From: Capnocytophaga catalasegens
GTDB taxonomy: Bacteria > Bacteroidota > Bacteroidia > Flavobacteriales > Flavobacteriaceae
Reading direction: 5' to 3'
DNA: 64,000 bases
Assembly (NCBI RefSeq): GCF_026005215.1
Contig: NZ_BPMA01000018.1
Coordinates: forward strand, 60,773 to 124,772
Shown here one piece after another: positions 18,595 through 29,661 of this stretch (the first letter of the stretch is position 1; the number at the start of each line of letters is the position of its first letter). The notes below the pieces were generated by a model. That model searched no databases, had not been told where the DNA came from, and worked only from the letters and a program-made list of their open reading frames with translations. The position numbers and the translations under genes were made by a program.

Positions 18595-19182
18595 ATGAAA
18601 ACCATTACAGACATCAATCAGTTGGATATGAACGGCGTATATACGTATGCGGATTATCTGCTATGGCGTTTTCAGGAACGAGTAGAACTCTTCAAAGGGA
18701 AAATTTTTAAAATGTCGCCCGCTCCCAATACAAAACATCAACGAATTTCTAAAAATCTGAATGGAGAATTATATCCATTTTTCAAAGGAAAAACTTGTCA
18801 ACTCTTTGCTGCTCCTTTTGATGTTCGTTTGCCTCAAAAAAGTAAAAAAGACGAACAAATATACACGGTAGTTCAGCCTGACCTTTGTGTGATTTGTGAC
18901 CCAAATAAACTTGATGAACATGGGTGTATCGGTGCACCCGATTTGATTATCGAAATACTTTCGCCGGGGAACTCTAAGAAAGAAATGAAAAACAAATATG
19001 AACTTTATCAAGAGGCAGGTGTTCGGGAATATTGGATTGTTGAGCCTGAATATGAAAATGTGTTGATTTATGTGCTGAAAAATGGCAAATATACCTCTCT
19101 CCCACCCGTTGTTATGGACGATATAATTACTTCGGAGGTGTTTTCGGGACTAAAAATCAACACAAAAGACATTTTTACCTAA
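18595..19182 (+). CDS. Uma2 family PD-(D/E)XK nuclease-like protein, copy 2
   Basis: 195 residues, a tandem duplicate of the gene before it (29-bp gap). The N-terminal 47 residues and the central block from APFDVRLPQKSKKDEQ to AGVREYW are almost unchanged, while residues 48-72 and the C-terminal 40 residues differ. The core GAPDLIIEILSPGNSKKEM is kept, so both copies may be active. The alternation of near-identical and diverged blocks suggests gene conversion between copies or diversifying change in limited segments. Confidence 0.85.
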   Translation: MKTITDINQLDMNGVYTYADYLLWRFQERVELFKGKIFKMSPAPNTKHQRISKNLNGELYPFFKGKTCQLFAAPFDVRLPQKSKKDEQIYTVVQPDLCVICDPNKLDEHGCIGAPDLIIEILSPGNSKKEMKNKYELYQEAGVREYWIVEPEYENVLIYVLKNGKYTSLPPVVMDDIITSEVFSGLKINTKDIFT

Positions 19183-19251
19183 CAAAAATACGATTGATCT
19201 ACCAAAAAATACTTTTTTTAGGTCAAAACAAGGTATTTTTAGTTTGAAAGA

Positions 19252-19335
19252 GTACATTTGTTGGTTGAAGGAATGCACTTGTTACTCGAAGGAGTGCAGA
19301 TGTAGGTTGAAGGAATACAAATGCAGGTCGAAGGA
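19252..19335. repeat. Four 21-bp tandem units
   Basis: Units begin at 19252, 19273, 19294 and 19315, each ending in GAAGGA, with consensus close to RTGCAxxTGTxGGTTGAAGGA. A fifth partial unit starts at 19336. The period is a multiple of three, but a TAG in unit 3 blocks the frame that would extend the next gene, so the repeat is intergenic. It lies just before the helical protein gene at 19378. Confidence 0.75.
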
Positions 19336-19377
19336 ACGCATTATTGCTTTTTAGAATTAAAAAATAAATTAAATATC

Positions 19378-20034
19378 ATGACAAAAGCTAAATTTTCACA
19401 GGAAAAAATCTTACAAGATATTGATATTTTGTTAGATAATTTAAAAAATCAGCCTATAATTGCTGAAAAAATGAAAGCTTTCACGTATGATGAGGCAAAA
19501 ATACAAGAAGGAAAAACGCTTTGGAACATCGCTAAGCAACAATACGAACTTACCAAGCAAGAAAGTGCTGAAAGTACGCAGGCATATGCCGATTATACAA
19601 GCAAATGGAAGGAATTGCAACAGATTTATTCGTTTGACCGGAAGAAGGTACGCACTTTGTTCAAAGGAAAAGACGAAGTATTGAAAGCTCTGGCAGTTGA
19701 TAAGCCCGAAGCACGTGTATATTCGGTATGGATTACAGAAGTAGAGCGTTTTTATGAGCGTTTGCAACAACATTCGGAGTATCTGAAAGCCTTGGAGGCA
19801 ATGCAACTGAATTTAGACCATGTAAAGGCACAACAACCGAAAGTTCAGGAGGTTATTCGTCTGTATTCGAACTATATACGAGAGAAAGGAGAAAGCCAAG
19901 ATGCTACACAGAAGAAAGATATAGCCTTTAAAAACTTGCAAGAATGGGTACGTACCTGCTATGGAGTAGCCAAAATTGCCCTGAGAGACCATAAACAACT
20001 CTTGGAAAGCTTAGCTAAATTAGTAAAAGGGTAA
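19378..20034 (+). CDS. Helical protein of unknown function
   Basis: 218 residues from the ATG at 19378. An in-frame ATG at 19321 lies inside the 21-bp repeat and is less likely; MTKAKFSQEKILQDIDILLD looks like a natural beginning. The protein is nearly all alpha-helical, rich in Gln, Lys and Glu, with segments such as GKTLWNIAKQQYELTKQESA and LQEWVRTCYGVAKIALRDHK, ending QLLESLAKLVKG. The 'ALRDHKQLLESL' tail is seen in a group of Bacteroidetes helical proteins without assigned function. It ends 5 bp before the flippase gene. I do not know its role. Confidence 0.65.
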   Translation: MTKAKFSQEKILQDIDILLDNLKNQPIIAEKMKAFTYDEAKIQEGKTLWNIAKQQYELTKQESAESTQAYADYTSKWKELQQIYSFDRKKVRTLFKGKDEVLKALAVDKPEARVYSVWITEVERFYERLQQHSEYLKALEAMQLNLDHVKAQQPKVQEVIRLYSNYIREKGESQDATQKKDIAFKNLQEWVRTCYGVAKIALRDHKQLLESLAKLVKG

Positions 20035-20039
20035 ATAAC

Positions 20040-21323
20040 ATGCAAGCAAGACTTGGAAATATTTTGACTATTTTCAGGAATAATAAAAAAATAATTGAGA
20101 ATTATTTTTTTATGACTGTTTTATTAGCTCTTAACTCACTTTTTGCCTTACTTATATATCCTTATTTAATAAGAACATTGGGTAAAGAGATGTATGGTTT
20201 GTATATTTTTGCTACAACTATTACAAACTATTTCATTTGTTTTATTGAATTTGGTTTTGATATGCATGGAGCTCGAAAAATTGCAGAAAATTCAACAGAT
20301 ACGAGAATAAAATCAGAAGTAATGTCAAAAGTTTTTACTGCTAAACTTTACATAGAATGTATCTCTATTGGAATTTTTGCTTTTTTATTACAAACTATTG
20401 ATGTGTTACAATCCTATCATTCTATATATTGGATTTGTTTCTCTATTACTTTGGTAAATATCCTTTTTCCTTCTTGGTATTTTCAAGGAATACAAAAAAT
20501 GCGTATTGTTACTTATATTCAGTTGGTATTTAAGCTTTTATCATTACCTTTTATCTTTTTTTTAGTAAAAAAACCTGAAGATATTTCTCTTTTTGCTTTT
20601 ATAATGTCTTGTTCAACAATAATGGGAGCCTTTACTGCTTTTTTATATTTATTAAAAAAAGAAAAAATACGGATATATATAGTAAGTATACAAAGTGTGT
20701 GGAGATATATTAAAGAAGCTCAATATTTTTTTTATGCTAATTTTCTGAACATATTAAAAAATCAATCATTAAACATAATCATTGGAGCACGCTTTGGAAT
20801 GACGGATTTAGCTGTATACGATTTAGCAACCAAAATAACTATGGTTCCAAGAGTTTTTCTTACAAGTATTAATGCTGCACTTTTCCCAAAAATAATACAA
20901 GATTTAAATTTTTCAAAAATAAAAACCATATTAAAAATAGAGCGATTAATAGGAGTTTTAGCTATTTTGTTTATTGTTTTGTTTGGAAATATAGGTATTA
21001 ATATTTTAAGTGCAGGGCAACAGATGCAACAGGCCTATCCTATTGCTATTATTTTAAGTTTTACAGTTTATGCTTTTTTGCAAACAGGGGCATATAGCTC
21101 ATTAGTTTTAATTCCTAAAAGAATGGATAGATATATATTATGGAATTTGATAGTTGCATTCTTTAGTTTAGTCGTTTATTTGATTATTGGTTTTGCGATA
21201 ACGAGTTCTATACTACTTTTACCCATTGCATTAGTACTTTCGGCCTTCACAGAAATATTTTATTTACAGTACATTATAAAAAAGAAAAAATTGTTATATG
21301 AAAATATTATTAAAACAACTTAA
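20040..21323 (+). CDS. Oligosaccharide repeat-unit flippase (Wzx/MOP family)
   Basis: 427 residues with about twelve membrane segments, for example FFMTVLLALNSLFALLIYPY and LLPIALVLSAFTEIFYLQYI. The early LGKEMYGLYIFATTITNYF and FGFDMHGARKIAENS match the 'G...YG...fa..i..Yf' start of Wzx/RfbX-type proteins that move lipid-linked glycan units across the inner membrane. It begins the glycosyltransferase cluster proper. The coding sequence is markedly AT-rich. Its 3' end overlaps the next gene by 26 bp, suggesting translational coupling. Confidence 0.85.
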   Translation: MQARLGNILTIFRNNKKIIENYFFMTVLLALNSLFALLIYPYLIRTLGKEMYGLYIFATTITNYFICFIEFGFDMHGARKIAENSTDTRIKSEVMSKVFTAKLYIECISIGIFAFLLQTIDVLQSYHSIYWICFSITLVNILFPSWYFQGIQKMRIVTYIQLVFKLLSLPFIFFLVKKPEDISLFAFIMSCSTIMGAFTAFLYLLKKEKIRIYIVSIQSVWRYIKEAQYFFYANFLNILKNQSLNIIIGARFGMTDLAVYDLATKITMVPRVFLTSINAALFPKIIQDLNFSKIKTILKIERLIGVLAILFIVLFGNIGINILSAGQQMQQAYPIAIILSFTVYAFLQTGAYSSLVLIPKRMDRYILWNLIVAFFSLVVYLIIGFAITSSILLLPIALVLSAFTEIFYLQYIIKKKKLLYENIIKTT

Positions 21324-22269
21324 TGTTTTTTTTCGCTGGTTGAAAAAAGAATATAAAATGTGGAAAAATCCCATTGATGTAAAATTTTACAATCATTGGG
21401 AAGGAATATTAACAGAAAATTCACCCAATAGATTATGGTTTTATCGTTTTATAAAAAACAGAAATATCAAAACCTCAATGACTTTTTTTTCTGTTTTTGG
21501 ATTTCGGTGGTTTATGAAATTTTTTAGAGGGAAAAAAGTGTTTTTTACAGGAGAATATGTACAAAAAGGAGGAATTACTAAAAGTCTAGAAACATATGCA
21601 GATAATTGTGTTAATGATGTAAATTTATCTATGGGCTTTGACTATATTAAGCATCCTAATTATGTCCGTTTTCCTCTTTGGATACTTTATTTTGTTCAAC
21701 CTGAGATGACTTTTGAAGACCTTAAAAACCGGATAGAGACTATAAATAATCCATTGTATAGAAAAAATCAAGAACGAACGAAATTTTGTGTTCAAATGTC
21801 ACGTCATGATAAAAATAATACTCGCAGAAAAATGATAAATTTACTCAATAAAATTGAGCAAGTAACTTGCGCGGGAATATTTATGAACAATGCTGATGAA
21901 TTGAAGACAAAATACAATGATAATAAGGTGAATTATCTTAGAAATTTTAAGTTCAATATTTGTCCCGAAAATATTTCAGCTAAAGGATACATCACAGAAA
22001 AAATATTAGATGCTATTGTAGGTGGTTGCATTCCTATATATTATGGTGGGGGTAAAAAAGAATGGGTTGAGTCAAATATATTTAATCCAAATGCATTTTT
22101 GTATTATGAAGAAGGTAAAGAAGAGAAGTTATTTAAAGAAGTTAAAAAACTTTACTCAGATTCAGAGGCTTACAACCAATTTATAGCAGAACCTCCTTTC
22201 AAGGAGAATGCTACAGAATTTATTTGGGAAAAGATTACTGAAATTGAGAATAGATTAAAAAATTTATAA
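21298..22269 (+). CDS. Glycosyltransferase family 10 (alpha-1,3/4-fucosyltransferase-like)
   Basis: 323 residues. The key GT10 block is at about 219-250: FNICPENISAKGYITEKILD and then AIVGGCIPIYYGG, the GDP-fucose binding signature of alpha-1,3-fucosyltransferases such as H. pylori FucT. Upstream segments FFTGEYVQ and NYVRFPLWILYFVQPE also fit the family (the latter like 'R.PLW..Y'). There is no H. pylori-type heptad repeat at the C-terminus. GDP-L-fucose would come from gmd and fcl in the same locus. It likely adds fucose to the repeat unit; the acceptor and linkage are not determined. Confidence 0.88.
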   Translation: MKILLKQLNVFFRWLKKEYKMWKNPIDVKFYNHWEGILTENSPNRLWFYRFIKNRNIKTSMTFFSVFGFRWFMKFFRGKKVFFTGEYVQKGGITKSLETYADNCVNDVNLSMGFDYIKHPNYVRFPLWILYFVQPEMTFEDLKNRIETINNPLYRKNQERTKFCVQMSRHDKNNTRRKMINLLNKIEQVTCAGIFMNNADELKTKYNDNKVNYLRNFKFNICPENISAKGYITEKILDAIVGGCIPIYYGGGKKEWVESNIFNPNAFLYYEEGKEEKLFKEVKKLYSDSEAYNQFIAEPPFKENATEFIWEKITEIENRLKNL

Positions 22270-22295
22270 AATGTATTCTCTTAAAATATAAAAAT

Positions 22296-23276
22296 ATGCA
22301 ATTTTCTATTATTATCCCAGTATATAACGTTGAAAGATATTTACCAGAATGTGTAAATTCAGTGTTAAGCCAAGATTTTCTTGATTACGAAGTGATTTTG
22401 GTTAATGATGGCTCTACCGATGAATCGGGAAATATTTGCGATGAGTATGTAGAAAAATACTCGAATATAAAAGTAATTCACAAAGAAAATGGAGGTCTTT
22501 CTGATGCTCGGAATTTTGGTATCAAAGAAGCAAAAGGTAATTATTTGATGTTTTTGGATAGTGATGATTTTTGGCAAGGAACAAATATATTGTCTGATTT
22601 GTCAAAAATTATTCAAAAGGAAAAGCCTGATTTAATATTATTTGGGCATACCCAGTTTATCGACGGAGAAACAAATATTACATTGAACAACGATATAGAA
22701 CCTCAAAAAGGATTGACATATAGCTTCCAAGCTGATTTTAAATATTTGGTTGATGATCTTACTTATAAGGCTTCGGCTTGTGATAAAATCATCAAAAGAG
22801 AGATAATAGTTCAAAATGAAATATTTTTTCCAAAAGGAAAACTGCATGAAGATATAGCTTGGTGTTATGATATTATTGACCATATAAAAGTCTATCAGAT
22901 TTATCCAAAATGTTTTTATTGCTATCGTAGAAATAGGGAGAGCTCTATAACCCATAAAACTTCTGAAAAGGCAATAATGGACATAGTAGATATAACCTAT
23001 GAAAAAGCAAAAAATTCACCCAATTTGAAAAACAAGAATTCTTTTCTATTCTTATGGGGGTATATTATTATTATTATTATTATACACAGCTTATCAAAAG
23101 AAAATTTTACTATATATTTCAAAAAAGTTAGAAAAACAAGCTTTTTACTTAATGAAGCTCCCCTGAATTTGAGTTTCAAACACAAAATACGACTGTGTGC
23201 TTATAAATTATTAGGCTTAAAAATAGCTGGAAAATTAGAATATGAGTCACGTAAATTTTTAGGAAAAAGATTATGA
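22296..23276 (+). CDS. Glycosyltransferase family 2
   Basis: 326 residues. A GT-A fold is shown by [58 protein letters not shown] and the DSDD metal motif (FLDSDDFW). The C-terminal part is a hydrophobic and basic tail. At codons 257-263 there is a run of seven isoleucines encoded by an ATT repeat (23064-23083), a slippage-prone tract that would change length only in whole codons. The gene is followed by a 4-bp ATGA overlap with the epimerase gene. The sugar donor is unknown. Confidence 0.88.
   Translation: MQFSIIIPVYNVERYLPECVNSVLSQDFLDYEVILVNDGSTDESGNICDEYVEKYSNIKVIHKENGGLSDARNFGIKEAKGNYLMFLDSDDFWQGTNILSDLSKIIQKEKPDLILFGHTQFIDGETNITLNNDIEPQKGLTYSFQADFKYLVDDLTYKASACDKIIKREIIVQNEIFFPKGKLHEDIAWCYDIIDHIKVYQIYPKCFYCYRRNRESSITHKTSEKAIMDIVDITYEKAKNSPNLKNKNSFLFLWGYIIIIIIIHSLSKENFTIYFKKVRKTSFLLNEAPLNLSFKHKIRLCAYKLLGLKIAGKLEYESRKFLGKRL
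23064..23083 (+). repeat. ATT trinucleotide tract inside the GT2 gene
   Basis: Six ATT units and an ATA code for seven isoleucines (residues 257-263). Length changes of the tract would stay in frame. Confidence 0.8.
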
Positions 23277-24391
23277 AAAAAATACTCTTAATATTTGGCA
23301 CACGACCTGAAGCTATCAAAATGGCTCCACTCGTGAAAGCTTTCCAAAAGGACAACTCTTTTGAAATCAGAGTTTGTGTAACAGCACAACATAGGGAAAT
23401 GCTTGATCAAGTTTTGAAATTCTTTGATATTCAGCCTGATTATGATTTGGATTTAATGAAACCCAATCAAAATTTGTATACACTTACTGCCGACATCATT
23501 ACGGGACTAAAACCCATTTTGGAAGATTTTAAACCTAATTTTGTATATGTACACGGAGATACAACTACGACTATGGCTGCAAGTATCGCCGGATTTTATT
23601 CGGGAGCAAAGGTGTGTCATATCGAAGCAGGACTAAGAACACACAACAAATATGCACCATTCCCAGAGGAAATCAATAGGCAAGTAACCGGACGAATTGC
23701 TGATTTTCATTTTGCACCTACACCTATCTCAAAAGATAATCTTCTGAAAGAAAATATCAAAGAAGAAAGTATTTTGGTAACTGGAAATACGGTGATTGAC
23801 GCTTTACTGGAAAGCGTAGAACGTGTAGAACATATTGAAGATAAGGAAATAGAAGAGCTAAAAAAGATTGTGGATACTTCCAAAAAACTGATTTTGGTTA
23901 CAGGACATCGGAGAGAAAATCACGGGGCTGGCTTTCTTGAGATTTGTGAAGCTCTCAAAGAAATTGCTATTAACAATCCCGATGTACAAATCGTGTATCC
24001 AGTACATCTAAACCCGAATGTACAAAAACCAGTTTATCAGATACTTTCACAAACAGAAAATATTCATCTTATAGACCCTTTGTCATATCCCGCATTTGTA
24101 TGGCTGATGAAATATTCTTATTTGATTATTACCGATAGTGGAGGCGTGCAGGAAGAAGCTCCAAGTTTGGGTAAACCTGTTTTAGTAATGCGTGATACAA
24201 CTGAAAGACCCGAAGCAGTAGAGACGGGGACAGTGATTTTGGTAGGAACAAACACCGAAAAAATAGTATCAGAATGCGAATTATTACTAAATAATCAAGA
24301 GCTATACAACAAAATGAGTGCTTTGCACAATCCCTATGGAGATGGTAAAGCATGTGAGCGAATTGTGAGTTTTATAAAAAATCATTCATAA
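23273..24391 (+). CDS. wecB: UDP-N-acetylglucosamine 2-epimerase (non-hydrolysing, WecB type)
   Basis: 372 residues of standard length. Conserved blocks are [83 protein letters not shown] and [20 protein letters not shown]. The enzyme converts UDP-GlcNAc to UDP-ManNAc, so ManNAc or a derivative is a probable component of the glycan. No UDP-ManNAc dehydrogenase (WecC) is seen in the window. It overlaps the GT2 gene by 4 bp and the next gene by 1 bp (TAATG), so these are translated as a coupled unit. Confidence 0.93.
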   Translation: MKKILLIFGTRPEAIKMAPLVKAFQKDNSFEIRVCVTAQHREMLDQVLKFFDIQPDYDLDLMKPNQNLYTLTADIITGLKPILEDFKPNFVYVHGDTTTTMAASIAGFYSGAKVCHIEAGLRTHNKYAPFPEEINRQVTGRIADFHFAPTPISKDNLLKENIKEESILVTGNTVIDALLESVERVEHIEDKEIEELKKIVDTSKKLILVTGHRRENHGAGFLEICEALKEIAINNPDVQIVYPVHLNPNVQKPVYQILSQTENIHLIDPLSYPAFVWLMKYSYLIITDSGGVQEEAPSLGKPVLVMRDTTERPEAVETGTVILVGTNTEKIVSECELLLNNQELYNKMSALHNPYGDGKACERIVSFIKNHS

Positions 24392-25494
24392 TGTCCGAAA
24401 AAGTAATTTTTTTGCGTAGTCAATTACCTAAAACAGATGCAAGATTGCAAAGATATATATCCATTCTTGAGCAAGAGAAAATAGAGCATCTTGTGATAGG
24501 ATGGATACGAAACGGTATTCAGGTAGATCTAGATAAAAAACAGATTTTATATAGAAGTAAAACTCCTATTGGGGGAGGAATTAAGAATATATTTTCTTTG
24601 ATACTTTGGAATTTTTTCCTAATCGGAACGTTATGGAAAAATAGTAAAAATTACACTACAATCCATTCTGTTGATTTTGATACTGCAATTCCTGCATATG
24701 TAATATCTTTCATATTAAAAAAGAAATTCATTTTAGATATTTATGACAAATATACAGATGCAAGAAAAATGCCTTTATTCATATCTAAGATCATTGATGT
24801 GATTGAATATTTCTGTTGCAAAAGGGCTTCTGTCTTGATACTTCCTGATATTTGTAGAATAAAACAATTGAATTTAGAGGATAATATAAAACCTATTATA
24901 TTTGAAAATGTACCTATTGTATCTAATTTTCAAAAACACAATATAACATTTGACAAAACGATAATACTTAGCTATGTAGGTATTTTGGAAGCTAAAAATA
25001 GAGGATTGGAAAATCTATTAGATGTAGTTTCAGAAAACGCTACTGGTACAAAGTTACTAATTGCAGGAGATGGAGAATTGAAAGAGTTTGTTGAAAAAAT
25101 GGCTGAAAAATATGATAATATACTATTCTATGGAGGTGTTTCTCAACAAAGAGCTTTAGAGATAATGAATAGTAGTCATATTATAGTAGGAATGTATTAC
25201 AAAACAATTAAAAATCACTTATTTGCTTCTCCTAACAAATATTATGAACATTTGTTTTTAGGTAAAACTTTATTAACAACTGAAGGAACTCCTCCAGGTG
25301 ATAAGGTGTTAAAATACAATACAGGTTATGCAATAGGAGAGACAAAAGAAGATATAGAAAGAATCATTGATGATTTTGATTTTTCTCAATGGCAATCTTT
25401 TACAGAAAATGCAAAAAAAAGATGGAATGATCAATATTCTAATTATCAAGAAGAGCTATCCAAAAGATATATCAACCTAATAGAACATAAATAA
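24391..25494 (+). CDS. Glycosyltransferase, GT4-like
   Basis: 367 residues. The N-terminal domain is divergent (VIFLRSQLPKTDARLQRY, TTIHSVDFDTAIPAYVISF). The C-terminal GT-B domain has LSYVGILEAKNRGLENLLDV, KLLIAGDGELKEFVEKMAEK and FASPNKYYEHLFLGKTLL, in place of the usual E-x7-E block. This fits polysaccharide GT4-type enzymes. It is AT-rich. A 104-bp gap separates it from the polymerase gene. Donor and acceptor are unknown. Confidence 0.78.
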   Translation: MSEKVIFLRSQLPKTDARLQRYISILEQEKIEHLVIGWIRNGIQVDLDKKQILYRSKTPIGGGIKNIFSLILWNFFLIGTLWKNSKNYTTIHSVDFDTAIPAYVISFILKKKFILDIYDKYTDARKMPLFISKIIDVIEYFCCKRASVLILPDICRIKQLNLEDNIKPIIFENVPIVSNFQKHNITFDKTIILSYVGILEAKNRGLENLLDVVSENATGTKLLIAGDGELKEFVEKMAEKYDNILFYGGVSQQRALEIMNSSHIIVGMYYKTIKNHLFASPNKYYEHLFLGKTLLTTEGTPPGDKVLKYNTGYAIGETKEDIERIIDDFDFSQWQSFTENAKKRWNDQYSNYQEELSKRYINLIEHK

Positions 25495-25598
25495 GAGAAG
25501 TACGTGATATCAGTATTTCATCTATAATTTCATAATATCTTCCTTGTTTTTGGAATAAAACAAAAAATTATTTAATTCAGAAAATTATACTCAAAAAA

Positions 25599-26623
25599 AT
25601 GTACATTTATATTTTACTTTTTTGTATAGTTTTGCTCGTAGCATTATTTAGAGTAAAGAATCTATTTTTATTAACTATATTTTGCGTTTTTTTAGTCTTT
25701 TTCGTAGGGCTAAGACATCAGATAGGAGGTGATTGGGAAGCCTATTTAATAATGAAAGAACAAATACAATCATTCAATAATTTTGGTATAGCTTTACTTT
25801 ATACAGACCCTTCTTATGGAATGTTAAACTATATAGTTGCTGAAAACGAAACTGGTATTTACGTTGTTAATACAGTATGTGCCTTATTCTTAATATGTGG
25901 TATATATGTTGTAAGTATAAAGCAATTTGATTCTTTTTTTTCATTGTTAGTTGCAATACCTTATATTATTTTTGTAGTAGGAATGGGATATACACGTCAA
26001 TCTGCTGCCTTAGGGCTAATTTTTATAGCAATAGAATTACTGATCAATAATAAGAAAAAACTTTCTATTTTGGCTATATTACTTGCTTCTACATTTCACC
26101 TAACTGCAATTGTAATGTTGGTAGCTGTATTTTTTCGTCAAAAGATTAATTACAGAACTATCCTACTAATTACAATAGTTTTTTTTATAGGATTTATTAT
26201 GTTAAACCAATATGTATTATCCAAAATGGTTATATATGGTTCAGAAGATGTTGTTTCTTCTTCGGGTGGTTTTTTTAGACATTTGCTAAATATTATTCCT
26301 GCTTTATTGTTTTTTAAGTACAGAATATTCTTTCAAGAGCATGCGCCTAATCATTACAGAGTTCTTAAATTTCTATCAATTGGTTCGATTTGTTTGTTTT
26401 TGTTGGGTTTTGTTTTATCAACCTTAGCAGACAGAATTGCGCTTTATTTTTCGGTTATTCAACTTATGATATACCCTATTTTTATGCAAAAGATAGTAAA
26501 AAAACAACGCACTCTTTTCATTTTGGGGATAGGTGTTTTTTACTTAATTTTTATGATTACATGGTTTAATCTTTCATTCTATGCCAAGTGTTGTTGGATG
26601 TCTTACAAAAATTATTTGTTTTT

Positions 26624-26627
<4 letters not shown>
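25599..26627 (+). CDS. EpsG-family polysaccharide polymerase (Wzy-like)
   Basis: 342 residues and about ten membrane segments. The EpsG signature is clear: VGLRHQIGGDWEAYL after two N-terminal segments, GMGYTRQSAALGLIFIAIEL, and ASTFHLTAIVMLVA. These proteins polymerise lipid-linked repeat units at the periplasmic face. With the flippase this implies a Wzx/Wzy-dependent O-antigen or capsule. The ATG of the next glycosyltransferase overlaps its stop codon (ATGA). The C-terminus ends MSYKNYLFL, a usual ending for this family. Confidence 0.85.
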
Positions 26628-27751
<1,124 letters not shown>

Positions 27752-27771
27752 TTAAAAATTTTAAATAAATT

Positions 27772-28461
27772 ATGAATGATTTTTTAACTATTAGTAAATA
27801 TTCACAAAAAGTACTTCTAACAGGGAAAGAGTTTTGTGAAAAAGAAAATAAAATCTTAAAATATTGTCTTTTTTTACCAGTAATAATTACTATATTTTTT
27901 ATGTATATTTTTTTTATTTTATATTTAAATAACTTTTTATACTTTTTTGTGGGAATAATTTCAGTATATTTCTATTATGCAACTATAAGAATTTGGCAAA
28001 ATTATAAAACACAAAAACATTTACAAGATAATATCGAAGGATATTCATTCTCTATGAAAACTCTTTGGAATACAGATTGGAATAATCCTATTTTATTGAA
28101 AAAATGGTGTAGAATGGCCAATAAAAAGGTATTAAACGAACGAATTTCTTCGGAAAAAATATCATTTTCTTTAAACTATTATAAAAATATACAGTCATCA
28201 GAGAGTGTTTTTACTATTGAATTGATTTTACTTGTAAATACTATATTAATACTTTCTTCTCAAAAAGAATTTAATGAAAATTCTATCTGGAAAGAAATTA
28301 TCATAGTGATAACGATATTTTTATTTTTCATAAAAATATTATATAAATACTACCAAAAAAACAAAACTATGGATAATAATAGTTACAAAAAAATACAATT
28401 TCTTTGTGAATATTTATTACAAAAACAGAATAAAGATTATCTTTGTAACATTAAAAAATAA
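27772..28461 (+). CDS. Membrane protein of unknown function
   Basis: 229 residues, extremely AT-rich. Two close hydrophobic segments near residues 30-70 (FLPVIITIFFMYIFFILYL and FLYFFVGIISVYFYYATI) form a hairpin. A soluble middle region is rich in Asn, Lys and Trp, and there is a second hydrophobic pair near residues 145-190. The layout (paired segments, mostly cytosolic helices) recalls SLATT-type small membrane proteins, but this is only a likeness of shape. It sits between glycosyltransferase and gmd genes with 20-bp gaps, so it is in the operon. No function is claimed. Confidence 0.6.
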   Translation: MNDFLTISKYSQKVLLTGKEFCEKENKILKYCLFLPVIITIFFMYIFFILYLNNFLYFFVGIISVYFYYATIRIWQNYKTQKHLQDNIEGYSFSMKTLWNTDWNNPILLKKWCRMANKKVLNERISSEKISFSLNYYKNIQSSESVFTIELILLVNTILILSSQKEFNENSIWKEIIIVITIFLFFIKILYKYYQKNKTMDNNSYKKIQFLCEYLLQKQNKDYLCNIKK

Positions 28462-28481
28462 TAAAATAAATTAAAATAAAT

Positions 28482-29639
28482 ATGTCAAAAAAAGCACTTA
28501 TAACAGGAATTACAGGGCAAGATGGGGCATACCTTGCAGAATATTTGCTGAAAAAAGGATATGAAGTACACGGAATGAAGCGCCGTTCTTCCCTTTTTAA
28601 TACAGATAGAATTGACCACATCTATCAAGACCCTCACGTGGAAAACCGAAACCTCATTCTCCACTACGGCGACCTTACTGATAGTATGAACATCACTAAA
28701 ATTATTCAGGAGGTACAGCCTGATGAAATCTACAATTTGGCGGCGATGAGTCACGTACACGTCAGTTTTCAAACACCTGAATATGTGGGAAATGCCGATG
28801 GACTCGGGACACTTCGCATCTTGGAAGCCGTACGATTGTTAGGATTGACTCAAAAAACTCGCATTTATCAAGCATCTACCTCCGAACTTTACGGATTAGT
28901 ACAAGAAGTGCCACAGAGCGAGAAAACACCTTTTTATCCGCGTTCGCCCTACGCCGTAGCAAAAATGTACGCCTTTTGGATAACCGTAAATTACCGCGAA
29001 GCATATAATATGCACGCGTCTAACGGAATTTTGTTCAATCACGAGTCGCCCATTCGTGGGGAGACTTTCGTTACTCGAAAAATCACACGAGCGTTGAGCC
29101 GTATTGCTCTGGGTATGCAAGATAAGGTTTTTATGGGAAATCTCAGCTCTCAACGCGATTGGGGGCACGCCAAAGACTATATCCGTGCGATGTATCTTAT
29201 CTTGCAACAAGAGAAACCCAGCGATTATGTTATCGCTACGGGCATTACCACAGCTATCCGCGATTTCATCATTTTGGCAGGGAAAAATATCGGCTTAACG
29301 ATTGAATTCAAAGGTGAAGGCGTAAATGAAACAGGGCATATCACCGCCATGGATAAGAGTATTTTCTCGGAAAAGGTCGGTGAGAAATATCTTCCAAAAA
29401 TTCAAGAGAAGATACAGCAAAATGTAGCTGTTGTTTTGGTTGATCCGAAGTATTTCCGCCCTACCGAAGTAGATTTACTCATAGGAAACCCTACCAAATC
29501 CAAAACTATTTTAGGTTGGGAACCAAAATACGACCTTAAAGGCTTAGTGGAAGATATGATGCAAAGCGATATAAAATTGTTCAAACGAGATGCTTATCTC
29601 AAAGAAGGGGGCTTTCAAATTATGAACTATTTTGAGTAG
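28482..29639 (+). CDS. gmd: GDP-mannose 4,6-dehydratase
   Basis: 385 residues. A Rossmann start [20 protein letters not shown], then [33 protein letters not shown], the Thr-Ser-Glu-Tyr-Lys catalytic set in [20 protein letters not shown] and [12 protein letters not shown], and [16 protein letters not shown] identify Gmd. It makes GDP-4-keto-6-deoxymannose, the precursor of GDP-L-fucose. Its base composition is visibly less AT-rich than the glycosyltransferases before it, as expected for a conserved gene beside recently acquired ones. Confidence 0.96.
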   Translation: MSKKALITGITGQDGAYLAEYLLKKGYEVHGMKRRSSLFNTDRIDHIYQDPHVENRNLILHYGDLTDSMNITKIIQEVQPDEIYNLAAMSHVHVSFQTPEYVGNADGLGTLRILEAVRLLGLTQKTRIYQASTSELYGLVQEVPQSEKTPFYPRSPYAVAKMYAFWITVNYREAYNMHASNGILFNHESPIRGETFVTRKITRALSRIALGMQDKVFMGNLSSQRDWGHAKDYIRAMYLILQQEKPSDYVIATGITTAIRDFIILAGKNIGLTIEFKGEGVNETGHITAMDKSIFSEKVGEKYLPKIQEKIQQNVAVVLVDPKYFRPTEVDLLIGNPTKSKTILGWEPKYDLKGLVEDMMQSDIKLFKRDAYLKEGGFQIMNYFE

Positions 29640-29661
29640 AAATAGCTTCATTTTTTCAAAA

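Noticed and set aside
23064..23083. A frameshifting contingency tract in the GT2 gene
   Set aside because: The unit is a trinucleotide in frame with the gene, so length changes cannot switch the frame. It is kept only as a low-interest observation.
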